Of a stretch of 62,937 nucleotides of DNA, positions 38,307 through 47,758 are shown piece after piece (position 1 is the first letter of the stretch; every line of letters begins with the position of its first letter). The notes below the pieces were generated by a model that saw only the letters and a list, made by a program, of their open reading frames with translations, made no database searches and was not told the origin of the DNA. The DNA lies in NCBI GenBank assembly GCA_947459295.1, contig CANHCY010000010.1, forward strand, positions 1-62,937, written 5' to 3'. A program made the position numbers and the translations under genes. This DNA comes from Chitinophagaceae bacterium. GTDB lineage: Bacteria > Bacteroidota > Bacteroidia > Chitinophagales > Chitinophagaceae.

Positions 38307-39369
38307 GTTTAGAAGCAAAATGTTTCATGAGGTCACAAAATATTTGAACACTAGATAGTGGCATGGCATTGTACATACTTACACGTACACCCCCTACGGT
38401 CCTATATCCTTTAACCCCAACCATGCCTTCTGCTTTACAAAGACTTAAAAAAGGGTCTTCTAAACTTTGATCTTTTAAAAAGAATACAGCGTTCATTAAA
38501 CTTCTGTCTTCTTTAGCAACACGTGCTTCAAAAACAGGTAATGAATCGATGGTTTGGTATAATAAATTTGATTTAGCAGTATTGCGTAATTCCATTTCCG
38601 CTAGGCCTCCTTCTTTGATGATCCAACGTAGCGTTAATAAACTTACATAGATAGCAAATACGGGTGGCGTATTCATAAGTGAACCCGCCGCGATATGTTT
38701 TTGATAATCCATGATGGTTGGAATTTGTCTAGAAATTTTTCCTAACAAATCTTTTTTTACAACCGCCATATTTACGCCCGCAGCGCCCATATTTTTTTGC
38801 GCACCTGCATAAATCAGTGAGAACTGATTGAAGTTTCGTGGGGCATAAAAGATATCACTACTCATGTCTGCAACGAGCGGCACGCTTGTACTTGGCAGGG
38901 TGTGCCACTGTGTTCCTTCTACGGTATTATTGGTAGTAAAATGCAAATATTTAGCAGCAGGATCTACTATAAAATTTTTATCGATGCGTGTATGTTTGTT
39001 ACTCGTACTATCCGTTACCACTTGTACCTTTCCAAAATTCGCTGCTTCTTTGATGGCTTTATTACCCCAAATGCCATTGTCACAATAGGCAGCTGTTTCA
39101 TGCGTATCCAGTAAATTCATGGGCACTTGCATAAACTGCGTAGTAGCACCTCCATGTAAAAACAAAACTTCATAATCATCACCAATTTGCATGAGTGATT
39201 TTACGGATTGAACGGCTTCCTGCATCACATCTTGAAACAATGAAGTACGGTGTCCAATTTCTAAAATAGATAAACCAGAGCCCTCAAAATCCATGATCGC
39301 TTCCGCTGCTTTTTGCATCACAACGGGCGGTAAAATAGAAGGTCCAGAATTAAAATTATGCAGTTTCAT
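38299..39369 (-). CDS. serC: Phosphoserine aminotransferase
   Basis: A 356-residue class V PLP enzyme that makes 3-phosphoserine (and serves vitamin B6 synthesis in some species). It starts MKLHNFNSGPSILPPVV; HGGATTQFMQVPMNLL and the PLP lysine in YAGAQKNMGAAGVN are diagnostic. The C-terminal RTVGGVRVSMYNAMP is also typical. The start overlaps DUF502 by 14 bp and the stop overlaps DUF5686 by 8 bp. The partner serA, usually next to serC in this phylum, is not in the window. Confidence 0.96.
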   Translation of the reverse strand: MKLHNFNSGPSILPPVVMQKAAEAIMDFEGSGLSILEIGHRTSLFQDVMQEAVQSVKSLMQIGDDYEVLFLHGGATTQFMQVPMNLLDTHETAAYCDNGIWGNKAIKEAANFGKVQVVTDSTSNKHTRIDKNFIVDPAAKYLHFTTNNTVEGTQWHTLPSTSVPLVADMSSDIFYAPRNFNQFSLIYAGAQKNMGAAGVNMAVVKKDLLGKISRQIPTIMDYQKHIAAGSLMNTPPVFAIYVSLLTLRWIIKEGGLAEMELRNTAKSNLLYQTIDSLPVFEARVAKEDRSLMNAVFFLKDQSLEDPFLSLCKAEGMVGVKGYRTVGGVRVSMYNAMPLSSVQIFCDLMKHFASKHG

Positions 39370-40051
39370 TTTTGTTGAGATCTGTGATTATGTTATCGTC
39401 ATGGTTATCGTCATGAACATCCGTTACGCCACCTGAAACGGTATACTTCATTGCATCTACTGCAGATACATTATCCAATATTTTAATATTTGTTTTTGGA
39501 ACGATATACGTAATCCCTGAAATTGCATAAGAGTGGGGAACATATACAGTAACATGATCGGGCAAACCAAAATCTGAAGTAGTTGGTTGGGTAATAAATC
39601 CTATTCGCCAAACACCCGAGGCATCAACATTTACGAGTACTGGTTTGTCAAATTTCTTTTTGTTGCCAGCAAACGCTTCTAAAAAGTCTTTGACAGACGA
39701 ATAAATAAATTTAATGCCAGGGGTTTTTTCTAGCACTGTATCAAAAACCGATACCAGCTTTTCAACCACAAATAAAGACGATAGCCATCCCACAAATAGC
39801 ACTAAAACCACTACAACAACAAAACCTAATCCGGGGATTTTACGTAAAGAACCATCCAAGTTTTTATCTAAAGCACTGGGAAACAAGGTGTTAATCAAAT
39901 TTGGCAAAAACCCATCCACCCATTGAAATAAGCCAACAACTACCCATAAGGTAATTGCTATTGGGGCTAAAACAATAAGACCCTGAAAGAATAATTGGAG
40001 CAAGCGCTTGAGCGTAACCTGAGCTCTAAGCTGCTTATACCTGGTGTTCAT
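39356..40051 (-). CDS. DUF502 membrane protein
   Basis: A 231-residue protein with two transmembrane segments (LFFQGLIVLAPIAITLWVVV, about 19-38, and GFVVVVVLVLFVGWL, about 75-90) joined by a loop, then a soluble domain with TPGIKFIYSSVKDFLEAF and VYVPHSYAISGITYIVP, the DUF502 signature. It ends in an acidic Asp/Asn/His-rich tail. Function is unknown. It is the first gene of the minus-strand unit serC-DUF5686-DUF4833-DUF1015-acyl-CoA ligase, overlapping serC by 14 bp, and is divergent from the TetR gene. Confidence 0.88.
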   Translation of the reverse strand: MNTRYKQLRAQVTLKRLLQLFFQGLIVLAPIAITLWVVVGLFQWVDGFLPNLINTLFPSALDKNLDGSLRKIPGLGFVVVVVLVLFVGWLSSLFVVEKLVSVFDTVLEKTPGIKFIYSSVKDFLEAFAGNKKKFDKPVLVNVDASGVWRIGFITQPTTSDFGLPDHVTVYVPHSYAISGITYIVPKTNIKILDNVSAVDAMKYTVSGGVTDVHDDNHDDNIITDLNKNETA

Positions 40052-40125
40052 GCTTGAAATTTGGGTGCAAGTTAATGGATAGTTGGCGCAAACTGCCGTT
40101 TATCAAAATTACGGTTTATTTTTCA

Positions 40126-40157
40126 ATGGAAACTTTGATTACATAAAAAGTTTCCAT
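40126..40157. promoter_or_regulatory. Operator-like perfect 11-bp inverted repeat of the efflux operon
   Basis: ATGGAAACTTT and AAAGTTTCCAT flank a 10-nt spacer. The right arm ends on the first base of the -7 element of the candidate promoter, and the left arm contains its -33 TTTG. This is the arrangement expected for TetR-family autorepression; the tetR-like gene starts 23 bp beyond the right arm. Confidence 0.75.
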
Positions 40158-40164
40158 AGTTTTG
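40134..40164 (+). promoter_or_regulatory. Consensus Bacteroidota promoter for the tetR-RND operon
   Basis: TTTG (40134-40137), exactly 19 nt, then TAGTTTTG (40157-40164), a full match to TTTG-N19-TAnnTTTG. The start codon of the tetR-like gene lies 16 bp after the -7 element, giving a very short leader. Confidence 0.75.
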
Positions 40165-40180
40165 CGCCCTCAATTAGAAA

Positions 40181-40792
40181 ATGGAAACGCAAACAAGAAT
40201 CTTAACTAAATCACATGAGCTTTTTATGCTATATGGCATTAGAAGCGTTAGTATGGATGAAATTGCCAACCACCTGGGTATCAGCAAGAAAACCATCTAT
40301 CAGTACTTTAAAGACAAAGATGCACTCGTTGAAGGTGTTATCAATATTGAAATAGAAATGCACCAAGATGAGTTTAGCAAGTATGCGGCTATCAGCGAAA
40401 ATGCAATTCACGAATTATTTCTAACCCTCGATACCGTAGAGGAAATGCTCAAACACATGAACCCCTCCGTGATGTTTGACTTGCAAAAATACCATAGTAG
40501 TGCTTTCGAAAAATTTAGAACACATAAAAACACCTTCTTCTACGACATCATAAAGGCAAATATTGAAAGAGGTAAACAAGAAGGATTATTTAGGGCTGAC
40601 ATAGATGTTGATGTGCTTACTAGATATAGGCTTGCCAACATGTTTTTGATGTTCGACTTTGAACATTTCCCTTCCAACAAATTTACCCCCATTCAAATAA
40701 TCAGCGAAACAACCGATAATTTTTTACACGGCATGTCTACACAAGCTGGTTTAAAAATAATCGAAACATATAAGCAAGAAAGAATAAAATAA
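40181..40792 (+). CDS. TetR/AcrR family transcriptional regulator
   Basis: A 203-residue regulator. The N-terminal helix-turn-helix is clear: TRILTKSHELFMLYGIRSVSMDEIANHLGISKKTIYQYFKDKDAL, split over residues 4-50. The C-terminal ligand-binding domain is helical and diverse, as usual. The next gene starts immediately after its stop, so it heads an operon with TolC, MFP and RND genes, and probably represses that operon through the palindrome that covers its own promoter. The inducing ligand cannot be told from sequence. Confidence 0.93.
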   Translation: METQTRILTKSHELFMLYGIRSVSMDEIANHLGISKKTIYQYFKDKDALVEGVINIEIEMHQDEFSKYAAISENAIHELFLTLDTVEEMLKHMNPSVMFDLQKYHSSAFEKFRTHKNTFFYDIIKANIERGKQEGLFRADIDVDVLTRYRLANMFLMFDFEHFPSNKFTPIQIISETTDNFLHGMSTQAGLKIIETYKQERIK

Positions 40793-42139
40793 ATGAAAAT
40801 GAATACGAAAAGGATGATAGCAGCCGGTCTTATTCTGACGCTCATAGCGTTTGCAAATAAAACCACTGCTCAAACTAAAAATGAATTTAGCATAACACAG
40901 TGTGTGGATTACGCAAACAAAAACAACCTGCAAGTTAAAAATGCATTGTTGGCTATAAAAAGCCAAGAAGCCATTAACAAAGAGGTGACAGCTTCTGCAT
41001 TACCTAGTGTGAACGCAACACTTGGTGGTATCAATTATTTGCAACTTCCCGTTTCGCTACTTCCTGGTGAAATCTTTGGTGGCACTGCAGGTACGTTTAT
41101 TCCCGTAAGATTTGGTACCAATTACAATGTCAATGGAAGTTTACAACTACAGCAGCTCCTTTTTGATGGTCAAGTATTTGTAGCACTTCAAGCGCGCAGA
41201 ACCACCATTGCACTTCAGCAAAAATCAGCAGAAGTAACCGAGGAGATGATAAAAACCAATATTCATAAAATCTATTATCAACTAGTTGTAAGTAAAACAC
41301 AAATTGCGCTATTAGATGCAAATATTGAAAGACTTCAAAAATTAGAGCATGATTCTAAAGAATTGTATAAAAATGGATTTGTAGAGAAATTAGACCTCGA
41401 TAAAATTGCTGTACAAATTGCCAATTTACAAACCGAAAAATTAAAAGCTGCAAACGGTATTGAACTTGGCTATATAGGTCTTAAAACTTTAATGGGGATG
41501 CCTGTCAAAGACACACTTGTTTTAACAGACAAAATTTCTGAAGATCAAATCACTACTGATATTGCTAACAATCAAGAATACAACTACACAGACCGCAAAG
41601 AATTTCAAGCGGTAAGCTTAGGTAAAAAGTTAAACGAATACAATATTAAAAGGTATCAACTAAGCTATTTGCCAACAATAGCTATGTCTGGTGCATATAC
41701 GAAAAATGCGCAGCGTAATCAGTTTGACTTTTTTAAAGGAGGCGATTGGTTTACCACCAGTTTTATAGGCCTCAATATTAGTGCACCCATTTTTGATGGT
41801 TTTGCAAGAAAAGCAAGAATTACAAAAGCTAAAATTGATTTACAACAAACCGAAAATCAATTACAAAATCTCAGAATCAGCATTGACGCAGAAGTAACGC
41901 AAGCCAAAATGAATTTCACAACTGCGATTAGTACGCTCAATAACCAAAAAAAGAATATGCAATTAGCAGAATCTGTGTATGCACAAACCAAAAAGAAGTA
42001 TGAAATAGGTACTGGCTCAAATATGGAAATTACAGGTGCACAAACAGATCTAGTTACGGCGCAAACCAATTATATCGGCGCCATGTATAGTGCCATCATT
42101 GCGCGCGTTGATTATTTAAAAGCAACAGGAAAATTATAA
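40793..42139 (+). CDS. TolC-like outer-membrane efflux protein
   Basis: A 448-residue outer-membrane channel of the efflux type with a signal peptide (LILTLIAFANKTTAQ). Two internally related halves carry TolC-like segments: SITQCVDYANKNNLQVKNA, FDGQVFVALQARRTTIA and, in the second half, APIFDGFARKARITKAKIDLQQ with long coiled helices after each. It starts directly after the tetR stop codon (ATG at 40793, or two codons later). It should dock on the MFP and RND proteins encoded next. Confidence 0.92.
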   Translation: MKMNTKRMIAAGLILTLIAFANKTTAQTKNEFSITQCVDYANKNNLQVKNALLAIKSQEAINKEVTASALPSVNATLGGINYLQLPVSLLPGEIFGGTAGTFIPVRFGTNYNVNGSLQLQQLLFDGQVFVALQARRTTIALQQKSAEVTEEMIKTNIHKIYYQLVVSKTQIALLDANIERLQKLEHDSKELYKNGFVEKLDLDKIAVQIANLQTEKLKAANGIELGYIGLKTLMGMPVKDTLVLTDKISEDQITTDIANNQEYNYTDRKEFQAVSLGKKLNEYNIKRYQLSYLPTIAMSGAYTKNAQRNQFDFFKGGDWFTTSFIGLNISAPIFDGFARKARITKAKIDLQQTENQLQNLRISIDAEVTQAKMNFTTAISTLNNQKKNMQLAESVYAQTKKKYEIGTGSNMEITGAQTDLVTAQTNYIGAMYSAIIARVDYLKATGKL

Positions 42140-42167
42140 CTAAAAATAATAAGTAAATATATATACC

Positions 42168-43337
42168 ATGCAAGCATTCATTAAAATCTCACTTGTTAGC
42201 GTTCTAGTCACTTTTATAGCATGTAACGGAACCGAAAAAAGTGGAAGTTTAAACGACAAAAAGAATAAACTAGCGGCACTAAAAAAAGAAGTAAGTGCGT
42301 TAGAAACAGAAATTGCAACACTTGATACAGCAGCTGCCAACCAGGCAACAGGAAAGCTAGTTGTGACAGCGGTGCTAACTGCTCAACCCTTCAATCATTA
42401 CATTGATTTACAAGGTAAAATTGAATCTGAAAGTATTTCCTATGTAACAGCTCGCGGTGGTGGCGGACAAGTGAAAGGTATATTTGTAAAAAGAGGAGAC
42501 GTTGTTCCAAAAGGAAAACTACTTTTAAAATTAGATGATGCCATACAGCGTCAAGCATTGATTGCTGCTGAACAAGGACTTCAAACACTCAAAACACAAT
42601 TGTCTTTTGCAAATACGTTATTGCAGAAACAAAAAAACTTGTGGGAGCAAAATATTGGAACAGAAGTACAACTGATTTCCGCAAAAAATAATGTTGAATT
42701 ATTAGAGAACCAATTAAAAACGGCTCAAGAGCAAGTGAAAATTAGTAAGGAGCAGTTGCTATTCACTTCGGTATATAGTGATGTAGATGGTGTTGCTGAA
42801 GAAGTTAATGTACGAGTGGGTGAACTATTTGTAGGTCCTGGACAAATTAAAATCGTGAATACGAATAGGCTAAAAGTAACAGCAGAAGTACCTGAAAACT
42901 ACAGCCAACGCGTTAAAACAGGAACAAAGCTGAACATTAATCTTCCTGATTTACAAAAGAGCATTCAAGCCTCAATTTCTGTAGTTGGAAAAATTATCAA
43001 CCCAAATAGTAGAAGCTTTTTTATTGAAGCTAAAGTGGCTGCAGATAAAGATTTGAGACCCAATCAAATTGCACTGGTACAAATTTTAGATTACACCGCT
43101 TCAAATGCCATTGCTATACCAGTAAACACATTGCAAAATGATGAAACAGGTAAATATGTAATGGTGGCAAGTAACGAAAAAGGTAAATTAATTGCACGCA
43201 AACGCATGGTAACAGTGGGTGAATTCTACAAAGATCAACTAGAAATTAAAACTGGTTTACAAGCAGGCGACCAAATTGTAACAGAAGGATTTCAGAGCTT
43301 ATACGATGGTCAATTAATTGTACTTGCTAGTAAATAA
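42168..43337 (+). CDS. RND efflux periplasmic adaptor (membrane fusion) lipoprotein
   Basis: A 389-residue adaptor with a lipobox ending at Cys19 (TFIAC), anchoring it to a membrane. After a coiled-coil opening (KNKLAALKKEVSALETEIATLD) come a beta-barrel/lipoyl-like region (SYVTARGGGGQVKGIFVKRGDVVPKG, split), a helical hairpin (about 130-180) and the returning lipoyl half with DGVAEEVNVRVGELF. It lies 28 bp after the TolC gene and 24 bp before the pump. Confidence 0.92.
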   Translation: MQAFIKISLVSVLVTFIACNGTEKSGSLNDKKNKLAALKKEVSALETEIATLDTAAANQATGKLVVTAVLTAQPFNHYIDLQGKIESESISYVTARGGGGQVKGIFVKRGDVVPKGKLLLKLDDAIQRQALIAAEQGLQTLKTQLSFANTLLQKQKNLWEQNIGTEVQLISAKNNVELLENQLKTAQEQVKISKEQLLFTSVYSDVDGVAEEVNVRVGELFVGPGQIKIVNTNRLKVTAEVPENYSQRVKTGTKLNINLPDLQKSIQASISVVGKIINPNSRSFFIEAKVAADKDLRPNQIALVQILDYTASNAIAIPVNTLQNDETGKYVMVASNEKGKLIARKRMVTVGEFYKDQLEIKTGLQAGDQIVTEGFQSLYDGQLIVLASK

Positions 43338-43361
43338 TTAGAATACGAATAAAAATATTGT

Positions 43362-46300
43362 ATGCAATTCACAGAGAATATAAAAGCCAAATTCAAAGAG
43401 TTTGGGCCTACAACCTGGAGTATCAAAAACAAAACATCTATTTATTTGGTGATTTTGTTTGTGAGCCTTGCAGGTATTTATCAGTTTGTTACACTGCCTA
43501 AAGAACAGTTCCCGGATATTGTTATCCCTACCATTTATGTTCAAACTGTATATGTAGGTAATTCACCAAAAGATATCGAGAACCTTGTAACAAGACCCAT
43601 CGAAAAGCAAATCAAAAGCATTACTGGTGCAAAAATTAAAAAATTCACGAGTAATTCGCAGCAAGATTTTTCGGCGATCATGGTGGAATTTGATACGGAG
43701 GTTAAAACAGAAATAGCACTTCAAAAAGTGAAGGATGCTACAGATAAAGCCAAGCAGGATCTTCCCAAAGACTTAACCATAGAACCAACTGTATTAGAGG
43801 TAAGCTTGAGTGAGCAGCCTATTATGTCTGTGAACTTAAGTGGTGATTTTGATTTACCCCGTCTTAAAAAGTACGCCGACGACTTAAAAGATAAACTAGA
43901 AGATCTGTCTCAAATTAATAGAGTAGACATTGTAGGTGCTCCGGAAAGAGAATTTCAAATCAATTTAGATAACTACCGTGCACAAAGCGCTGGTATCACT
44001 TTTGATGATATCACTTATGCGATTCAAAGAGAAAACATGGATATCTCTGGTGGCTTATTAGAGGTAGGGAATATGAAAAGAACCCTACAAATAAAGGGGC
44101 AACTTAAAACAGCGAGTGACATTGCAAATATCATTGTTAGAAATACCAATGGAGCGCCAATTTATCTTAAAGATATTGCTACCATTGCGGATACCACTAA
44201 AGAGCGTGAAAGTTTTGCACGCTTAGACGGCAAAAACGTGGTAACACTTAATATCATCAAAAGAAGTGGTGAAAATTTAATTGAAACTTCGGATGGTGTA
44301 AAAAGGATTGTGGAGGAAGGTAAAGGGAAAATTTATCCGAATAATTTAAAAGCGGTGATTTCCGGTGATCAAAGTATTTCAACGAGAAGTTCATTCAATG
44401 AACTCGTAAACTCCATTATTATTGGGTTTATTCTAGTACTGATTGTACTCATGTTTTTTATGGGTGTTGTCAACGCATTTTTTGTGGCACTTTCTGTTCC
44501 ACTTAGTATGTTTGTTGCATTTGTATTTTTACCAGGTGCTGATTTAATTGTTGGCACACATGTTACCCTCAATTTTATTGTACTCTTTGCCCTATTATTT
44601 GGCCTGGGTATTATTGTGGACGATGCCATTGTGGTGATAGAAAATACGCATCGAATTTTTGTAGAAGGTAAAGGAAAATTAAGTGTAACGAGTGCAGCAA
44701 GAATGGCAGCTGGAGAGGTTTTTATACCGGTACTAGCTGGAACCATCACAACCCTTGCTCCATTTTTCCCGCTCCTATTTTGGCCCGGCATTATTGGTAA
44801 GTTTATGGTGTACCTACCCACCATGCTCATATTTACACTTACAGCATCGCTTGTGGTCGCATTTATTATGAACCCTGTATTTGCGGTTGATTTCATGAAT
44901 CATCCAGAAACAGATAGCAAAGAGCCTAAATCCACCATCTTTAAAAAGAAAGGATTTTGGATCGCTGTTGGTCTTGGTTTGTTATTAGATATTGCTGGCG
45001 CTCCATTTTTTGGAAACTTATTAATCACGTTCATGTTACTTGTTGTATTAAACAGGTATTTTATTACGGATGCGATTCACAATTTCCAAAACAAAGCGCT
45101 TCCTTGGATCATGAATCATTATGAGTCATTATTGCAATGGGCGTTAAAAGGTTGGAGACCCGTTCATTTACTCATAGGCATCATTGCACTCTTTTTTGTT
45201 TCCTTATTTATTTTTGTAGGATCTATTATTGGAGGCAGAATACCTGTAACGTTTTTCCCTAAAGGAGATCCTAACCAGTTGTATGTATACCTCAAATTAC
45301 CCGTAGGTTCTGACGTGCGCTACACCGATTCAATTACGCGTGTATTAGAAGGTAGGGTGAATAAAGTTTTAGGTACCGAAAATGGCAAAAGCAATCCGAT
45401 TGTAGAAAGTATTATTAGTAACGTGGCCGTTAATGCCGCCGATCCTAGCAGTGGAGACCGAACTACAAGAAGTGAACTTGGCCGTATACAAGTGTCTTTT
45501 GTAGAATATGAAAAAAGACATGGAAAAAGCACGGCTCCATACTTAGAACAAGTAAGGCAAGCGGTTCAGGGAATTCCTGGAACAGAAATTAGTGTGAACC
45601 AAGAAAGCGGTGGACCACCAACCGATCCTCCCATTAATATTGAAATTGCCAGTGAAGATTTTGATGCGATGATCAAAACAGCTTCTTCACTTAAAAACTA
45701 TTTAGATTCTATTCGTGTACCAGGTGTAGAAGAACTTAAAATGGATGTGGATTTAAAAAATCCTGAAATTACATTAAGTATAGATAGAGAACGTGCGCTT
45801 ATTGAAGGTGTGTCTACTGCTCAAATTGGTATGCAAATTAGAACAGCCCTTTTTGGTAAAGAAATCTCTAAAATCAAAGAAGGAAAAGAAGAATTTAAAG
45901 TTCAATTGAGAAGCAATGCTGTTCAGCGAAAAAGCTTAACAGACTTATTAAATATGCGACTATCGTTTAGAGATATGGCTTCCGGCGGTGCTGTAAAAAA
46001 CATTCCGATCAGTGCACTAGTTAAAGTAGATCCTACTAGCACACTTGGAAGTGTAAAAAGAAAGAATCAGAAACGCTTAATCACCCTACGCTCTAATGTG
46101 TTAACCACCGAAGGCTATAATGCAACGGCTGTCAACCAAGTGATTGGAAAACATATTGAAAACTTTAAAGGCGTAACAGATGCTGTAACGATTAAGCAAA
46201 CCGGAGAAGGAGAACAACAAGCAGAAACCGTTGCCTTTTTAGGTAAAGCACTTTTAATTGCACTCATGCTTATTTTATTTACCCTTGTGTTGCAATTTAA

Positions 46301-46952
46301 TTCGGTAAGTAAATCAGTAATCATTTTAAGCGAAATTTTATTTAGTGTAATTGGTGTGTTTTTAGGTTTTGCAATTACAGGTATGGAAGTATCGGGCCTG
46401 ATGACAGGTTTAGGTATTGTAGGTCTTGCGGGTATTGTGGTTAAAAACGGAATTCTAGTCATTGAATTTGCCGATGAATTAAGAAGCAGAGGTATGAAAA
46501 CCAGAGACGCCATTATTCAAGCAGGTAAAACCAGAATTATTCCGGTATTACTTACTGCAGTAGCAGCGATACTTGGATTTATTCCAATTGCTATTGGATT
46601 TAATATCAATTTCATCACTTTATTTTCGGAATTAAACCCGCATATATTTTTAGGGGGTGATAGTGTTGCGTTTTGGAAGCCTCTTAGCTGGACCATTATA
46701 TTTGGACTTGCATTTGCGTTTTTCATGACACTCATTATTGTGCCAAGTATGTATTTAATTGCAGAGCGCCTTCGTAGACCCATGCGTAAAATGTTTGGCG
46801 GTACCTGGATTAGCTTTTTAGGTATACCTCCATTTACATTTATCTTCTTATTTTTAATGGTAGCTGTAATGATGAAGCAAAAAATAAAAGTTAAAGCGAG
46901 AAAAAACAAATTACAAAACGCTGGCGAAACCTTTGTTGGTAGCTGGTTTTAA
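43362..46952 (+). CDS. RND efflux pump (AcrB/HAE1-like inner-membrane permease)
   Basis: A 1196-residue proton-driven transporter, about 150 longer than AcrB. Family landmarks: the start KNKTSIYLVILFVSLAGI, the proton-relay Asp pair D420-D421 (GIIVDDAIVVIENTHRIF), and the TM10 lysine K1028 in GIVVKNGILVIEF. Two porter domains follow TM1 and TM7. Additions: a hydrophobic insert of about 40 residues (531-568, after KKGF) between TM6 and TM7, and an extra C-terminal hydrophobic segment (about 1155-1172). The pump completes the tripartite system with the upstream MFP and TolC; substrates cannot be predicted. Confidence 0.95.
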   Translation: MQFTENIKAKFKEFGPTTWSIKNKTSIYLVILFVSLAGIYQFVTLPKEQFPDIVIPTIYVQTVYVGNSPKDIENLVTRPIEKQIKSITGAKIKKFTSNSQQDFSAIMVEFDTEVKTEIALQKVKDATDKAKQDLPKDLTIEPTVLEVSLSEQPIMSVNLSGDFDLPRLKKYADDLKDKLEDLSQINRVDIVGAPEREFQINLDNYRAQSAGITFDDITYAIQRENMDISGGLLEVGNMKRTLQIKGQLKTASDIANIIVRNTNGAPIYLKDIATIADTTKERESFARLDGKNVVTLNIIKRSGENLIETSDGVKRIVEEGKGKIYPNNLKAVISGDQSISTRSSFNELVNSIIIGFILVLIVLMFFMGVVNAFFVALSVPLSMFVAFVFLPGADLIVGTHVTLNFIVLFALLFGLGIIVDDAIVVIENTHRIFVEGKGKLSVTSAARMAAGEVFIPVLAGTITTLAPFFPLLFWPGIIGKFMVYLPTMLIFTLTASLVVAFIMNPVFAVDFMNHPETDSKEPKSTIFKKKGFWIAVGLGLLLDIAGAPFFGNLLITFMLLVVLNRYFITDAIHNFQNKALPWIMNHYESLLQWALKGWRPVHLLIGIIALFFVSLFIFVGSIIGGRIPVTFFPKGDPNQLYVYLKLPVGSDVRYTDSITRVLEGRVNKVLGTENGKSNPIVESIISNVAVNAADPSSGDRTTRSELGRIQVSFVEYEKRHGKSTAPYLEQVRQAVQGIPGTEISVNQESGGPPTDPPINIEIASEDFDAMIKTASSLKNYLDSIRVPGVEELKMDVDLKNPEITLSIDRERALIEGVSTAQIGMQIRTALFGKEISKIKEGKEEFKVQLRSNAVQRKSLTDLLNMRLSFRDMASGGAVKNIPISALVKVDPTSTLGSVKRKNQKRLITLRSNVLTTEGYNATAVNQVIGKHIENFKGVTDAVTIKQTGEGEQQAETVAFLGKALLIALMLILFTLVLQFNSVSKSVIILSEILFSVIGVFLGFAITGMEVSGLMTGLGIVGLAGIVVKNGILVIEFADELRSRGMKTRDAIIQAGKTRIIPVLLTAVAAILGFIPIAIGFNINFITLFSELNPHIFLGGDSVAFWKPLSWTIIFGLAFAFFMTLIIVPSMYLIAERLRRPMRKMFGGTWISFLGIPPFTFIFLFLMVAVMMKQKIKVKARKNKLQNAGETFVGSWF

Positions 46953-46963
46953 ACTAAAATGTT

Positions 46964-47758
46964 ATGATACAAAATCACGAAATCGATTACAAAATCTATG
47001 GAGAAGAAATGCAGTACGTGGAGGTTGAATTAGACCCGAACGAATCTGCCATTGCTGAACCTGGCGCTTTTATGATGATGGAAGATGGTATCCAAATGGA
47101 AACGCTATTTGGTGATGGTAGCGGCGCACAATCAGGATTTTTAGGTAAATTAATGAATGCTGGTAAGCGCCTACTAGTAGGCGAAAACCTATTTATGACT
47201 GCATTCACCAATACTTCAGGCGGCATTAAAACAGTAAGTTTTGCATCGCCATATCCTGGTAAAATCATTCCACTTGATTTGTCAAGATTTCAAAACAAAA
47301 TTATTTGTCAGAAAGACGCTTTTCTTTGCGCGGCTAAAGGCGTAAGCGTGGGTATCGAGTTTCAAAGAAAATTAGGTACGGGCTTATTTGGTGGAGAAGG
47401 ATTTATCATGGAAAAATTAGAAGGTGATGGTATGGCGTTTTTACATGCCTGCGGTCACGTGGTACAAAGGCAATTACAAGCTGGCGATTTATTAAAAATT
47501 GATACCGGTTGTATTGTTGGCTTTACTTCTGGGGTACAATATGATATTCAGTTTATTGGTGGCATCAAAAACAGCATTTTTGGTGGCGAAGGTCTCTTTT
47601 TTGCAACACTAAGAGGACCTGGTACCGTTTGGATTCAAACCCTTCCTATTAGCCGTTTAGCAGGACGCATTTTACAATACGCTACTACATCTCGAAGAGA
47701 AGAAGGCAGTATGCTTGGTGGTATTGGCAATATATTAGACGGCGATGGCTGGAGATAA
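46964..47758 (+). CDS. AIM24/TIGR00266 family protein
   Basis: A 264-residue beta-rich protein. It starts MIQNHEIDYKIYGEEMQYVEVELDPNESAIAEPGAFMMMEDGIQME in parts and has SPYPGKIIPLDL, CAAKGVSV and GPGTVWIQTLPISRLAGRI, typical of TIGR00266/AIM24. The function of the family is unknown. It follows the efflux pump by 11 bp and overlaps the next gene by 14 bp, so read-through from the RND operon is possible. Confidence 0.88.
   Translation: MIQNHEIDYKIYGEEMQYVEVELDPNESAIAEPGAFMMMEDGIQMETLFGDGSGAQSGFLGKLMNAGKRLLVGENLFMTAFTNTSGGIKTVSFASPYPGKIIPLDLSRFQNKIICQKDAFLCAAKGVSVGIEFQRKLGTGLFGGEGFIMEKLEGDGMAFLHACGHVVQRQLQAGDLLKIDTGCIVGFTSGVQYDIQFIGGIKNSIFGGEGLFFATLRGPGTVWIQTLPISRLAGRILQYATTSRREEGSMLGGIGNILDGDGWR

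Noticed and set aside
44369..44896. 175-residue minus-strand ORF inside the RND pump gene
   Set aside because: It lies fully inside a well-supported gene in another frame and shows no family motif.
46115..46909. Two long minus-strand ORFs opposite the RND pump C-terminus
   Set aside because: Shadow reading frames; composition mirrors the sense gene.
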